From NCBI RefSeq assembly GCF_008831285.2, contig NC_045139.1, positions 5,988,704-6,052,703 on the forward strand: 64,000 nucleotides of DNA. The letters are read 5' to 3'. Numbering within the stretch: position 1 is the stretch's first letter; each line of letters starts with the position of its first letter. The translations under genes were made by a program, and so were the position numbers. This DNA is from Nymphaea colorata (lineage: Eukaryota > Streptophyta > Magnoliopsida > Nymphaeales > Nymphaeaceae). Positions 1-11,900 of the stretch are shown here, piece by piece. Below the pieces are notes generated by a model. The model saw nothing but the letters and a program-made list of their open reading frames with translations, made no database searches and was not told where the DNA came from.

Positions 1-1114
1 GATGGAGAACTTTGTCCTAGAGTGCTGCTGACTGGTAATAGACACGCCTATAATTATAAAAGCGTGATTTTGATTCTCACAAATATCAAATAGCAGACAC
101 AATGTTCCCACCAGAAATCCATACCAAACTTCAGATTTCATTCAGGGCCCCAATCTATATATGGATCCTAATCAAAAGAAATTAGTTCTTCAGGAGAGAC
201 AATTCCAAGGAAACCTCCTTCTAATATTTTTTATTTTTAGAGTTTCTAGATAATGAGGAAAACCGTCGGTGAATCGGTGCAGGTGTTTCAAGATAAGACC
301 CATCATGATTCTCTTTCTTCCAAACGCCTCTGGATTTAGAATCAGTAGTTATTCAAATGAAGCAAGGGAAGAGAAGAGAAAAGCAAATTTAAAGGGAAAA
401 TTCCATGATGAACATCAGCAACTGATCACAAACTGTGTAAAAAAAGCACAAACTTGATGTCATACATTAAGGGATTTTCATGGCAAAGTGTGACTGGTGA
501 AGTAGTTATCTACCCAATGCAGTTAGCACATCTATTCTTGGTGATGTATCACTGCATGTCAGATTCAAAGCATGACAAGAGGAGGTGCGTGAGTAATTTT
601 GCAACCAGACGTGTCTAGGAGAAGTTTCTGGGAAGGATATGATGGGGGCCATGAAAAATTTCTTTGATAAAATGTCATGGCATCTGGAGACATCCCTTCC
701 CATGTCTACCACATTTTTTTTTAAAAAAAAATTTGTCCTAATATGAGGTGAGAAATAAGACCAACCGAATCAAACAATTATTTTTAATTGGGCATGACAA
801 ATATTAATGTGCAAGACATTTTTTGCCTACCCTAACTTTGTTTGCTTGTTTATAAAGATATGTCGAGACATGACATGAAGAAGCAAGATCTTGTCCTTGC
901 TTACCGAACCACGTATCTTTCAATCGATCGACCAGTTTGATACCACAATGGCCTCAAAAGAAATCGGTTCCCCAATATCTTCTAATTCATACTTGGTTAA
1001 TAAGAACCGTCTCGCTTTTAAAAACAATGTTTACAATCTATTATTGTTGCTGGATGATATAGGGAAAGGTCAACGCTCTTCATGTTTATTAGATTTTATG
1101 TTCTTCTTCCCTCT

Positions 1115-1140
1115 GAGAGAGAGAGAGAGAGAGAGAGAGA
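1115..1140. repeat. (GA)n microsatellite
   Basis: An uninterrupted GA run of about 13 units, about 90 bp before the first long AT/GA compound array. Confidence 0.95.
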
Positions 1141-1228
1141 TCAGGTTATAATTCAAATGTCTCTGAGAATCTTATTGGTACACAAATTTGACACAAATAA
1201 TTGTTTATCATCATCAGGCAATGTGTCG

Positions 1229-1230
<2 letters not shown>

Positions 1231-1306
<76 letters not shown>

Positions 1307-1318
1307 AGAGAGAGAGAG
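1231..1318. repeat. Compound (AT)n-(GA)n microsatellite
   Basis: About 37 AT units run directly into a short AG run. Reading frames across it (YIYIYI, RERERE) are repeat artefacts. Confidence 0.95.
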
Positions 1319-1718
1319 TACACGTGCGGCAGTGGAAGTTCTAGATTTGGTTTTTTCAGTTTGAGGCTATTAAAACGAAAGTGAATATCACAGCTAACGT
1401 TGCCAACAAAATGCTAGAAGATGGTCCGGACGAGGTCCTTCTAGACCACTAAGAAAGAAAACTTGTTGATCTAGATTCAATAGGAAAAACAAGCTTCATT
1501 GGACCATTGTGTGTTCATAATTATTTGAGATTTTAAGTTGAAAACTGTGCAGTCAAGCAGAAACAGATTGAACATAATTGAAAACATACAAATCAGAGTA
1601 GATAGATTCAACCATGCATGATTGAAAAAAAATCAATCAACTCTTTGTTTGTGTTTTTTTACTTTTTCTTTACCATTGAAAATTTAATGCATTTTCACTT
1701 TATGGATCACAAAAAAGG

Positions 1719-1720
<2 letters not shown>

Positions 1721-1804
<84 letters not shown>
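1721..1804. repeat. Compound (AT)n-(GA)n microsatellite, second copy
   Basis: About 29 AT units are followed by about 13 AG units, in the same order and orientation as the array about 400 bp upstream. The flanks do not look alike by eye. Confidence 0.95.
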
Positions 1805-2025
1805 GCGTGTGTGGTTTTCAAGTTCAATTTTTCAGACGAACCATCTTCTCTGCTTCCGCAACAAAAGGGCCCCACCTTCCAGACAGAACAGCGGCAAATT
1901 TTAAAACTAAACATGGGAGAAATAGAGTGATTTTTCCTCACTCTAAAAAGAGAACAGATGACTGAGAGGTTTGGCGTTCAAAATTAAGAAGCTTCTCAGC
2001 ATGTAAATGGCCAATGCTCATAAAG

Positions 2026-2364
2026 TTGGGCACCGACCGGGGTCGCCGGCAGATAACCCTAGGTTCGGGCTCGGAAAAAAGGGGCATCCGGCCTGCCCGG
2101 TTAGACCCGATAAGCTCGGATGGGCCTGTCGTTTTTTTTTAATATTTTTTATTACTATATATATATAAATATAATATTTTATTATGATTAATTACATTTA
2201 TATATTATTTTATATTAAAATATATTTTAATTTAATCAGGTTGGACTCGGGTTTGAATGGTCGGACCAAACTCAGGCCCAAGTTTCGAGTGTGGGGCTAG
2301 CCTCGAGGTGTTGGGCCGGGCTCGACTCCTTATCGGGCAGGGCTGGGCCGGCCCGATGCCCAGG
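2026..2364. mobile_element. Probable small DNA-transposon relic with GC-rich ends
   Basis: Two strongly GC-rich arms of about 100 bp, full of GGGCC/GGCCC and CTCGG words, flank an AT-only core (about 2133-2235). The outer ends are imperfectly inverted: the left begins TGGGCACCGACC and the right ends GGCCCGATGCCCA. I could not find a convincing target-site duplication. Plant hAT-like miniature elements commonly have such arms; assignment is by general appearance only. Confidence 0.45.
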
Positions 2365-2805
2365 CTTAAATGCGCAAGCAAAGCATCTTGCAACTTGAGA
2401 ACATTAATCCCCCCTAACTGAAAATCTTTAAATTGAATATACAAAGAATTATGGCAATGCAATTACTTCACAAATAGTAATTTAAGTTACAATCTCAAAC
2501 ATTTCATTTATGTTCTTATTTTTTTGAAATAAAAAGGAATTAAAATCAGAATCGTCCCTGTACATGCTATAGTCATTTTGTGTAATCCGGAAGACAAGTT
2601 CCAATACTTACTGTAATTTCTTTGTTCAAATTTCAGATAATAAACGGTTGTTATAAGAACCTTAGAACCAACTCTATGTTCTTGCTTTGATCTCTGTAAA
2701 ACGGAGGACCTTCAACTTCTTCCGTATTTTCTTCCTTTTTTTTCTTTCAAAAAGCGGTAACAAAGACAAATAACTACCCTAGAGAGGCAAGACTCAAATG
2801 GGCCA

Positions 2806-3144
2806 GCTGGGATTAGGGGTGAACACGAGTTAAGTCGAGCCCGAGTTCAGTCGGCTCGAACTTGGCTTGACTAATGAAATCTCAAACTCAAGAATAGCTC
2901 AACAGAAGCAGCTCAAACTCGACTTGGCAGTTATGTGTTGAGCTCAAACTCAAATCGATTAAGACTCGAGCCCGACTCAGCAGTTCCATGTTGAGCTCTA
3001 ACTCAGCTTGATTATTTAAACGAGTCGACTCATGAACTCGAGTTTGACTCGTTAAGAAAATGACTCGGCTCGAGCTCGTTCACAATCCGAGCTTTAACGA
3101 GTCAAATCAAGTAGCTCGAATCGTTGTTCACCCCTAGCTAGGAT
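2806..3144. mobile_element. hAT-type MITE with 8-bp target-site duplication
   Basis: The element runs 2814-3136 and is bounded by perfect 12-bp terminal inverted repeats, TAGGGGTGAACA and TGTTCACCCCTA. The flanking 8-mers are gctgggat (2806-2813) and gctaggat (3137-3144), one mismatch, which is the target-duplication length of hAT transposons. The inside is rich in GAGCTCGA/CTCGAACT words and has no open frame, so this is a non-autonomous element. Confidence 0.85.
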
Positions 3145-6100
3145 GCCATATGCATCGCCTCTTCAGTTCAATCCGCATGGTACTATGATTACATATCAAA
3201 AGAGAGTTTTTTTTTTTTTTTTTTTTAAGGAATGGGTGGGGGAAGGGAGAAGAATAAGTTTTTATGTATAAGCTGAAGCACAATAAAAATCTTACTACGT
3301 AGTACCGACACAGTTCTAGACCCTAGAGACAAAAAAAAGGTGGTGGGAGAGGCGGTTTTTTGTTCCGGCAATGGGATAATCCTTCTACTCACTCGAAAAG
3401 ACAAGTTACTAAGGAAAAAAGTACTGAATGTGGGTGATAGGGAGCAAGATCTAAATGATAAGAGAGAGTTGCCTGGAGACCAGGAGCACCGACTAAAACC
3501 CATTCTAGGGTACCACTCCATGTCATTGTCCTTGATGCTACTACCAAATAATTAAGTTGCCATGTTCCATATGATTCCAAACCCAAACAACAAAGTTTTT
3601 TTTTTTAAAAAAGAAATCATGGAAAACAATGTGAATGTTATAATACATCTGGAAGATAAGAAAGCCCAAAACTGCTTAAGTTTCAATTTAATCAATAAAT
3701 GAGTGGGGATCACAAAATTGGGTCGATGACACCGACTTCTAATGATGATTGATTGAATTGTGCCCTTTGCTTTATAAGAAATGTGCTTATAAATAGGATA
3801 TCTACTATGGTAGCTTGAACTACAAATCTAGCATCTCAAAAGAAGAAAAAGCGGAAAGACTTTGGACCATGTTCAGTATAATTCATTGCTCGGTTGATAC
3901 GTAAACTACTCATGCATTAAGTTGAGTTGGCCTTATTTAAACGACTCTTCTTAACCAATTCCATGTTCATGAATTTTGAGCAGTTGATGCTTTTGGTATT
4001 AATTTGAGGTTGGTGAATGATTTAAAAAACATTCTTATCATTTGATCCAACGGCATGATATTTAACTTCGAGGGCTTTAAATATAAACGCAAAATTCAAA
4101 ATTTTGAACTAGTGAAAAATTGTGGAACAACATATATATTAAATAAAACGACTTGGAGTAGCCATATATATATATATATATATATAGATGCCTATCATAT
4201 TCATGCAACTTAATTTACGACACAAGCCAATAAATGATGTTAAATGAGATGGAGATAATTCACCTTTCATTGTTGGTGTAAGATGTGAGTGAGCCAAGGG
4301 TTGGACCGCCACATGTGATTTATGACGACGATAACTTACTACAGAAAACTACAAACTTTATGAAGAGAAAATAAACGAAGTCCTGCATGTTAGTACGCAG
4401 CTCGTATAGGTGGGCCATTCTATCATATGTTAGATCCAAATGCAATAATATATTCATTAGGAAGATTTATTTACCATGTCGGCAAGCATGAATGCAATAA
4501 CCAAACAATTCAAATTTCGTGGATGTGAGGACCGCTTAGAAGCCACAAAGCATACCAGATGCAACTTTTTAAACTAATATTAAATCACATTAAGAAACAT
4601 CAACGTGTACCAGTTTTCTTTATAACCCTTGAAAGGTTAAATTTGTGTAAACCAAAAGACATCGTTATCTTGCTATAAGCACTTCCAATCTTGAAATTTG
4701 GGTTCCATTTTCATGTCTGAAGACAATGAATAAGAGAGTGCAGCTTGTGCATTGTATTTTGGACAACATAGGAAGTATTTAAATTAAGCCTAATAACAAA
4801 TGAAACTACCCGACCTATTTCTAGGCTCAAACTCTTAGTTTGGTGGATCCCAACCAGCTTCTCCCTACAAGTTTCGGTTCTGACTCTCAAAAAGACTAAG
4901 AACTAGAACAATCATATATTTAATAACCCTATTTATAAGCTCTTAAAGATCCCTCACAATCTTCAATACGAGACTAATTTTTCGGAGTGTTACAATCCAT
5001 CCCCCTTAAGACACATGCGTCCGCGCAAGTGTGATCTTAGTTCCGAGTTTTGAACCAGCTCTGATACTACTGAAACAACCCGACCCATTCCTCTAGTGGT
5101 TTCGGCTTCATTAAAAGGGCCGGAACCAAAACATCCATCTACTTAATAACCCCCTTTATAAGTCTTTGTGTGTAACTTCCTTCCTTCAATGGTGATATGT
5201 CCGAGTTGGGGGAGCAAAGAAAGTTTCCTCAAGTATTTCTAAACCTAAGAACTTTCTTTCATAAGTTAAACTAATCCCGTGATTAGCTATTAATTAAGCA
5301 CCTGCTCTGCTAGTTGGCTCTCAACATCCTTCCATTACATCTTTCACTAATATCTCGAAGATTGCGCAGTACACATGCTTCCTACGTATAAAAAGAGCCT
5401 GGTTTGGTAAGTTAGCAAGCAACATTATTAGTATTTAATACCAGAATTTCACCTAATAGAACGTGTTATGAACTGTATAGAGTGGATGAGAAGGATGCGT
5501 TTGATTAGGTCTATTAATTGACTGCAGGCTGTATAACTCGAATCATTACCAAAAAGACTTTGTTAACAACCTAATCCCACTGTTCAACACATGCCATTCT
5601 CCAAAAGAGAAGCCATTCATAGGCGGCTAATCTGACTTCTTCCAAGGTAAGGAATGCTTGGTATAAAATATTTCCCACCAAGTGTTCAAACTCCGACTAT
5701 TATAAGCCAAGTTGGTTTACTTTGTAACTCAAATGTCAAAAAAGAAGAGGAACCAAATTCTGAGCTTTCACCAGAAATAATAATAATAATAATTCTCCTG
5801 CCAGCAACCCCTCCCCACAAGCAAAGGAGAGAAAAGTAAAGCGCTTTTTTCTGAAAAGAGAATGAACGCACTTGCAGAAATTTTACTCAATCAGGATACT
5901 CTTGCCTCACATCTCGCAGCGCTACAGTTTTCAAGAACTTTCGTGCTCCGTTTTCTTCCAAAGAGTTGAAAACTTTTGAAGTGTTTAGTTCAAAGAAAAG
6001 GAGACATTATATTGTATTTTGGGTACACGAGAAATTTTCATTAAAGGCATTTATTTTGACAAACGGCAAAGTTTTTAGCATAACAGTGGTACATTTTTTT

Positions 6101-7075
6101 CTGTATGAACCTCTATATTTATGTACATGTTCTGAGTTCACGTGAACGAAGTAGCGTGTACCCATGGGATCTTTAACTGAAAAACCCTCATCTTCGTCCT
6201 CTCTGGCTATGGAGTTTTTAGAGCCAACAATGTGGATTCCAGATAAACACACTTGCATGGATTTTACTCAATCAGCATACTTGAATCCTCCGTCTGCTCC
6301 CTTGCTCTTCTTTTAGACAAAATGGGCAGATTCCACTCCCCCAAGCCACGCCCATTTTGGGTGCTTTTCTCTTTTCTGCGTGTGAGTCTGGAAACTCTAC
6401 ATTCAAAGCGGAAGCAAAGAAGAAAGAAAGAGAAAAAAAAAGGACATACCAACAAATTTTAGTGGAAAGAAAGTCAGAGAGAGGAAGATGGTGCGAGTAT
6501 CATTATAAAAATGTGATAAAGAAATTAGAAGGAGAGAGAGTCTTTGGTGCAGGGGACACCCCACCCCAACAAATTTTAGAGAGAGAAAGAAGATGCCTCT
6601 GTTGTTAATGTTCACATTATTTTAAAAGGGAAACGTAGCGCCAGCTATGCCTAACAAACGCAGGGAGCTCTTCTCCCTCCCCTCTCCTTTTTCCTGTTGA
6701 AATAAAAGGAGGGAAAGCGAGAGGGCGACGGAGTGACAGAGGATCGATACCACGTTGACAACGAAGGGTGGGAGTGGGAGGACCAATCTAGAGAGAGAAA
6801 GAGGGAAGCAAGCCATACGTCGTCTTCAAGTACCCTCACACCATTAAATGACCTTCCTTTTGACGACGCCCTGCATCGGTAGTCAGCATCTGTGTGGGTT
6901 GGAGCTGTGAATTCCCTGGAGTCTCTCCCTCCTTCCCCACCACCACCAATTTTCCTCTCCTTCTCTCTTTCCCTCCATTTTTATCTTCTCCATTCCTCCT
7001 TTTTTGAACCCTCTTGCTTGAGATACACTCAGCTCAGTTACACCTGATAACAACAGGCAACTCCTCTCTCTATCT
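3145..7075. other. Intergenic, with an interspersed repeat and the receptor-kinase upstream region
   Basis: No gene is supported. A short TA microsatellite lies near 4163-4186. The part from about 6400 to 7075 is rich in GA/CT runs and presumably contains the promoter and leader of the downstream receptor-like kinase; I could not place a TATA box or transcription start with confidence. Confidence 0.5.
4800..5180. repeat. Probable interspersed repeat, two related segments
   Basis: Two similar segments follow each other. One starts near 4808 (CTACCCGACC), the other near 5073 (GAAACAACCCGACC). Both contain a later match around TTAATAACCC..TTTATAAG. The phrase CTCTGATACTACTGAAACA resembles a sequence that recurs in many plant genomes near LTR-type repeats. 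No coding capacity is visible. Confidence 0.4.
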
Positions 7076-8975
7076 ATGGCCCTCCCTCGGGCCGCCTTTG
7101 TCCATTTCTCGAGTTGCGCCTTCCTTCTCGTCTCCCTTTTCGCCCACTCCCTCGCATCAAACGAAGCCTTCCCACCGTCATCAAATACCGATAGAAGAAG
7201 AGCCCTCTTCGCTCGAGAAAGACTCCCCATCATCCTCGGCCTAATCTTCGGCTCCGTCTTCGTCGCCCTCACCGTCCTCATGGCCGTCTGCTTCATGCGC
7301 CTCAGGCGGAAGAAACCAGGGAACGGAAAGGACGCAGGGGACGAAGAGAAGGAGACCACGAAGAATGGGAAGACGGTGGGTTCCGAGGAGAGCGTCGTTG
7401 TCGTCGTCGTTCCTGCGAAATCGGGTTCGGAGGTGAAGAGAATGAGCTGGGCAGAAGTGCGGAGGATCACGGACGGATTCGCGTCGGCGGTAGGAGAGGG
7501 AGGGTTCAGCACCGTCTACCGCGCCCGCCTCGGCGGCTCCGGCCTCGGCGCGGCGAAGGTCATCAGAAGCAGCGAGCGGCTCAACAGAGAGTTCCGGCAG
7601 GAGCTGGACGTTCTCTTGCAGGTCCGCCACGACAACATTGTCAAGTTATTGGGTTACTGCGACGAAACAGGTTTGCCCCTTTCTTTCTGTCTCTGTCTCT
7701 GTCTGAACGATAAATCTCTTCATAGAACAGTTCTAGCCCCACTGGTTTTATCTGCCAAACTGCAAACTCTTTTACAAGAAAACGTAAAAAGGTCGAATTT
7801 TATTGATGAACAGTCTCCATTTTCTCAAGTTCAAAAAAAAAAGATTTTCAATAGGGAACGATCATACACAACTCCAGCTTCCACCTACAAATACGAATAC
7901 AAGAAATCAAGAGTTTTTCCTTTTTTAATTTGAAGAGGAAAACGTGGACGAATACTGGAAATATTAACCATGAAGACGAAAGCAAAACTAACTCGCTTTT
8001 AAGGTGGAAGCCATGGCCGCTCTAGTTTAACTTGCTCCCAGGGCAAAGGTTCCGTAAAGAATCTTACTGATCAGTCGTAATTTACCACGCCCAAAACTCA
8101 AATAACTTGGTGCCTGGACATAAATTGCAGTGCTCCTAACCTCAACTTGCGTATTAAAAAGTCGGTCCGTCTTCTGAAAACTCCGACAATTGCTTAAAAG
8201 ATCGTTTCAATTCCTGGCGTTCGATAATCTGATGCAGTTTAATCACTGAGAATTTCACTAATTTTACGCCATTGCTTTACCAGAGGAAGGAGTGCTGCTG
8301 TTCGAGTTGGCGGCCAACGGAAACTTGCACGAGAGGCTACACGGGAAGAAGGAAGGCGAGGTGCTGACGTGGCAGCAGAGGAAGTCGATCGCCGTCGGAG
8401 TGGCGCGGGCGATCGAGCACCTCCACGACGGCTGCGACTCCCCCGTCGTCCACTGCGACATCAAGTCGTCCAACGTTCTACTGGACGAGCGGCTCGCGCC
8501 CAAGCTCTGCGACTTCGGCTCCGCCAGGGTCGGTTTCTCCTCCACCGTGCTGCGGCCGACCGCCTCGCCGGTCATGGGATCGCCCGGCTACGTCGACCCC
8601 TACTATCTCCGAACGGGGCTCGCGTCCAAGAAGACCGACATCTACAGCTTCGGCGTGCTCCTCCTCGAGATCGTCACCGGGATCGAGCCCTTCTGCTCCG
8701 AGACGGAGCGGCTGCTCACCCGGGTTGTCGCTGACGTCGTCAGGGACCCAGCCAGGGCCCCGGAGATCGTTGACCCGCAGCTCACAGGGAGATTCGACCC
8801 GGAGGAGGCCCGGGCGGTCGTGTCGGTGGCCGCCTCGTGCCTGAGGGACCAACCCGCATTGAGGCCGTCCATGGCGGAAGTCGCGGCACTGCTCGCCGAC
8901 AAGGCCACCGCCGCCTTCTCCGTCGCCGGGAAACTGTGTGGGCCGTCGGTGAAGGGGGAAGGCATGGAGCGGTGA
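7076..8975 (+). CDS. Receptor-like protein kinase, short ectodomain (At1g33260-like)
   Basis: Two exons, 7076-7670 and 8284-8975, joined through a GT-AG intron of 613 bp with matching phase, give 428 residues. The N-terminus is a signal peptide (about 1-27), then only about 20 extracellular residues, a membrane span (about 50-75, followed by RLRRKK) and a cytoplasmic Ser/Thr-type kinase domain from about 124. Visible kinase features are the glycine loop GEGGFSTVYRA (140-150), the ATP-anchoring lysine in AAKV (K161), the catalytic loop HCDIKSSN (255-262) and DFG (275-277). The HRD arginine is replaced by cysteine. Wording such as GYCDE..EGVLLFE and SPGYVDPYY matches the small Arabidopsis receptor kinases of the At1g33260 type, as I recall them. 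Both exons are much more GC-rich, especially at third positions, than the other genes here. Substrate and ligand are unknown. Confidence 0.92.
7671..8283 (+). other. Intron of the receptor-like kinase gene
   Basis: The donor GTTTGCC follows the codons for GYCDET and the acceptor TTTACCAG precedes a codon-completing AG. The reading frame runs past the donor to about 7933, but that extension is low-complexity and not kinase-like, so the intron is preferred to a truncated protein. Confidence 0.88.
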
Positions 8976-11900
8976 CGCAAGGAAGGAGCGCCCTGCCCTA
9001 GGCGCTTTTTTCGAAATGACTGTAATGTCCTTGTTCAGTGGTCAGTTGACGGGAACGTCCCTGCGTGGTGTACAGTTGGTGGAAGGGTGGGGACGTTTTT
9101 TGTCGGCTGCGTGACGATACGAGGGCAATTTGGGCAGTTTGTGATTATGGGGAAAGGAATTTTCAGTCTGTTGTGAAACGTTGTCCCTTTTTCGTTCTGA
9201 GGTGGTATGGTAGGGGGCTCTTCTGAAGTGCGGTTAATTTTTAATTTTTTTTTTTTTTTTTTTGGCACTCGTGAATTTTTTTCATTGGAACCAATCTTTT
9301 AGGCCTAATTGCAGGAACGAGCTTCGTTTCGCTAAATAATTGCACGCTTTGGACCGGACCGCTTTGGTGAAAAGGATCAAAATTTTAAAAGTTCGGCGAT
9401 TGGAGAAGACGGTCCCTGGGATTTTCTGCTTTGTTTATATGGATCCCATCTTCATAACAATAAATAGCTCATAAACTTTTGTTCCAATTGAAAAGTATGA
9501 TCAAATTCCTAGTGAATCAATATGCCAAACTTATTTATGGAATTGGACCAAATCAAAACATCTCACAATCATTGGGATCCATCTTCACTTTTGGATGATA
9601 AGGCTCAATTATTGGACGATTAATTATTAGCAAACCGCAGCCGGGGGGGGGGGGTCGACAATCAGACCGTTGATCATTAAAATTCTTTAATTAAGGGAGC
9701 CATATTTGCTGGGTTTTGACCTAGATGAGGCGGGTTGCCGTTCTACAATTTTCTTCACGTGCTATGACTTGTAAATAGGGTTGTCTACGTATCGGACCCC
9801 ACTAAAGTTCGGTGGCCCATATCCGGTTGGTTACCTTTAAGAAGTGTAATTACGGGACCCAGATCCGGATCTTGCCGGATTTTTCCGGAGAAAATCCGTA
9901 TTCGAGGCAAATTAAAGCGCCTTGTATCTGCTCCTCCTATTACAAGCAGAACCAACTCCATCAAACAAAAGAAACTCCAAAACTTGGATCCGAGCACTTA
10001 ACCGGATCTACTTTTTCTAATCCAAAATCCGATTGGCCTCACCTGAGCCGTTCACAGTTTATATTTCATACTTCATTCCCTGCTTGCAATGACGGAATAA
10101 TTGCTAAAGAAATTCTTTCGGTCCTCCTTTCCGTTGGGCTGACGAGATGGGAAAGGCCACATGGCTGCACAGCAAATTTTAGGCCGGTTTTAATTTTTTT
10201 TTTTTTGAGTTTTAGTGATGTCATAAATATTAAGTTTATTAAATTTCAATTAATTAAAGTTTTCATGTGGGAGAAGATGTGGCGAGAAAGAATTCGAAGG
10301 CAACGTCGGATGGAGCGTCGCATCGCTAATTGTGATATTTTTTCCTTATTTGTTTATTTCCCTCTTTCCAAAAATTTATGTGTTATCCTTTGGCAGCTTC
10401 AGGTCCGTTTCTGATTATGTCATCCGGCTGCCATATGTATATATATAGAGATGGAAAATGGGTTCAATTAGCCTCATTAGATTGATTTTTCCAACTTTAT
10501 TTTTTCCTTTTCATAACTACTACTGTTTCTCTTTGATTAATAAATCCTAAAGAGGCAAGAGATTTGAAAATCCAGTTCTAAAAACTAAATTGGTTTCACT
10601 TATTTTTCTTTTACTTATTAGTTGAAATTATTAGTTGAAATCGTTGAAGGAGCGTAGCACAACTGGTTCTGGTCAGTATCTGGTAGGCAATCTATCCCTG
10701 TTTGGAGAGGCATGGGCGCGTTTATCCCTTATAAACAATGCGCAAGTGGAAGTGCATGACTCCCAAGTAGATGAAATTATGATGGGTACCTGTCATATGA
10801 GGAATGCTTAATGGGAAAGAGCTCTCGCTACGGTGCTTGTGTCACTGAAACTGTTGGAATGAAGACAATAATTGTTGCTGTAGTTCTACCTCACAATCAG
10901 AAACGAAGATTTCAATGGGCGAGGGCAATTCTCTGCGAGACCCTCAAGTGAGTGAATTAAAAATTTGACCGAGTCCATGAAAGCTTTCATGATTCGGTGG
11001 AATAGCATCTGAACGAGCGCCAAAACCAAACGCAATAAATGATGATGAAGCAGTGTCGTGTAAATGCCTGTGTAAATGTTCTGTTAAGAGTTCCTTTCAC
11101 TGTTTGATTCTGTGTGTGCCAAGGAACGGAAAGATTGAAGAGGAGTCCAAAGGGGGATCATTTAATGCTGGCCATGATTCTCTTGGTTCATTGGGTGGTG
11201 AAAAATGAGGGGCCAAGTACTTGGTGCTCTGCCAATTCGAGTGAATCTGCCGAGTGAGTCCAACTCTGACAGAAGTCCAGCTGCAGAGACAGTCCTGCAC
11301 CAAGAAGAAAGATAGATACCAACAAGTAAAAATGGAATTTATGAACTCCCAACATCCCTTCCCTCTCTCTCTTTAACTCAACTTGGCACCTATACAATCA
11401 ATGCAGACCTGTCTTTTACACTCTTCCCGTTACAGCAAAAGTTAGATTGTCAGAATCTCTTTCTCTTCAAGCAAGTGGCCCTGTGACTACTCCTTTTTAG
11501 ACGCTCATTCTTATCCCATTAGCTTTGTCCAGACACTAAAAAGCCATTTGTTTCACAGACATGTCAAATCTCTCTCTCCCCATCTCCCCATGAAGACATG
11601 AACTTGCTGAAAGGGGATATAGCAATTGCTTTTCTTTTTCTCTCTTTCTTTTCCCCCCGAAGTTGGGGATGCTGATTTCCTTCATAGCTCATGAAAGAAG
11701 GGTACCCTTGCCTTGTTGGTCCACCAACAAGGCTTAAGGATGTGAACCCTGAAGGTGAGGCCTCTTAGTTTATGAGAAGAAGCTCTCCATCTTAATTATC
11801 AGATCCATAATCATCCATGGCTCTGAGCTTTAAGAAGGGAGTTGGACACTTCTCCGGCATGTGAGGACACTTCTAGTGGTTGCTTACGTATGGACTGCAA

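Larger units (their letters stand above)
1..2025. other. Intergenic, microsatellite-rich
   Basis: I see no supportable gene here. Reading frames in this stretch are short and several are simply translations of AT and GA repeats. The region holds a GA run near 1115-1140 and two compound AT/GA microsatellites, listed separately. Confidence 0.6.

Noticed and set aside
1082-1965. Frames encoding YIYIYI and RERERE
   Set aside because: Direct translations of AT and GA microsatellites.
6883-7512. 209-codon minus-strand frame over the start of the receptor kinase
   Set aside because: It is the antisense shadow of the GC-rich first kinase exon and has no recognisable domain.
8369-8980. Three frames of 112-124 codons overlapping kinase exon 2
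   Set aside because: High GC removes stops in all frames. The kinase motifs lie only in the frame of the reported CDS.
9812-10414. 200-codon plus-strand frame
   Set aside because: No domain, no plausible start context, mixed hydrophobic and Arg-rich runs arising from T- and GA-rich DNA. Treated as chance.
10646-10740. TAGCACAACTGGTTCTGG resembling a tRNA A box
   Set aside because: No acceptable B box follows at the expected distance, so neither a tRNA nor a SINE is called.
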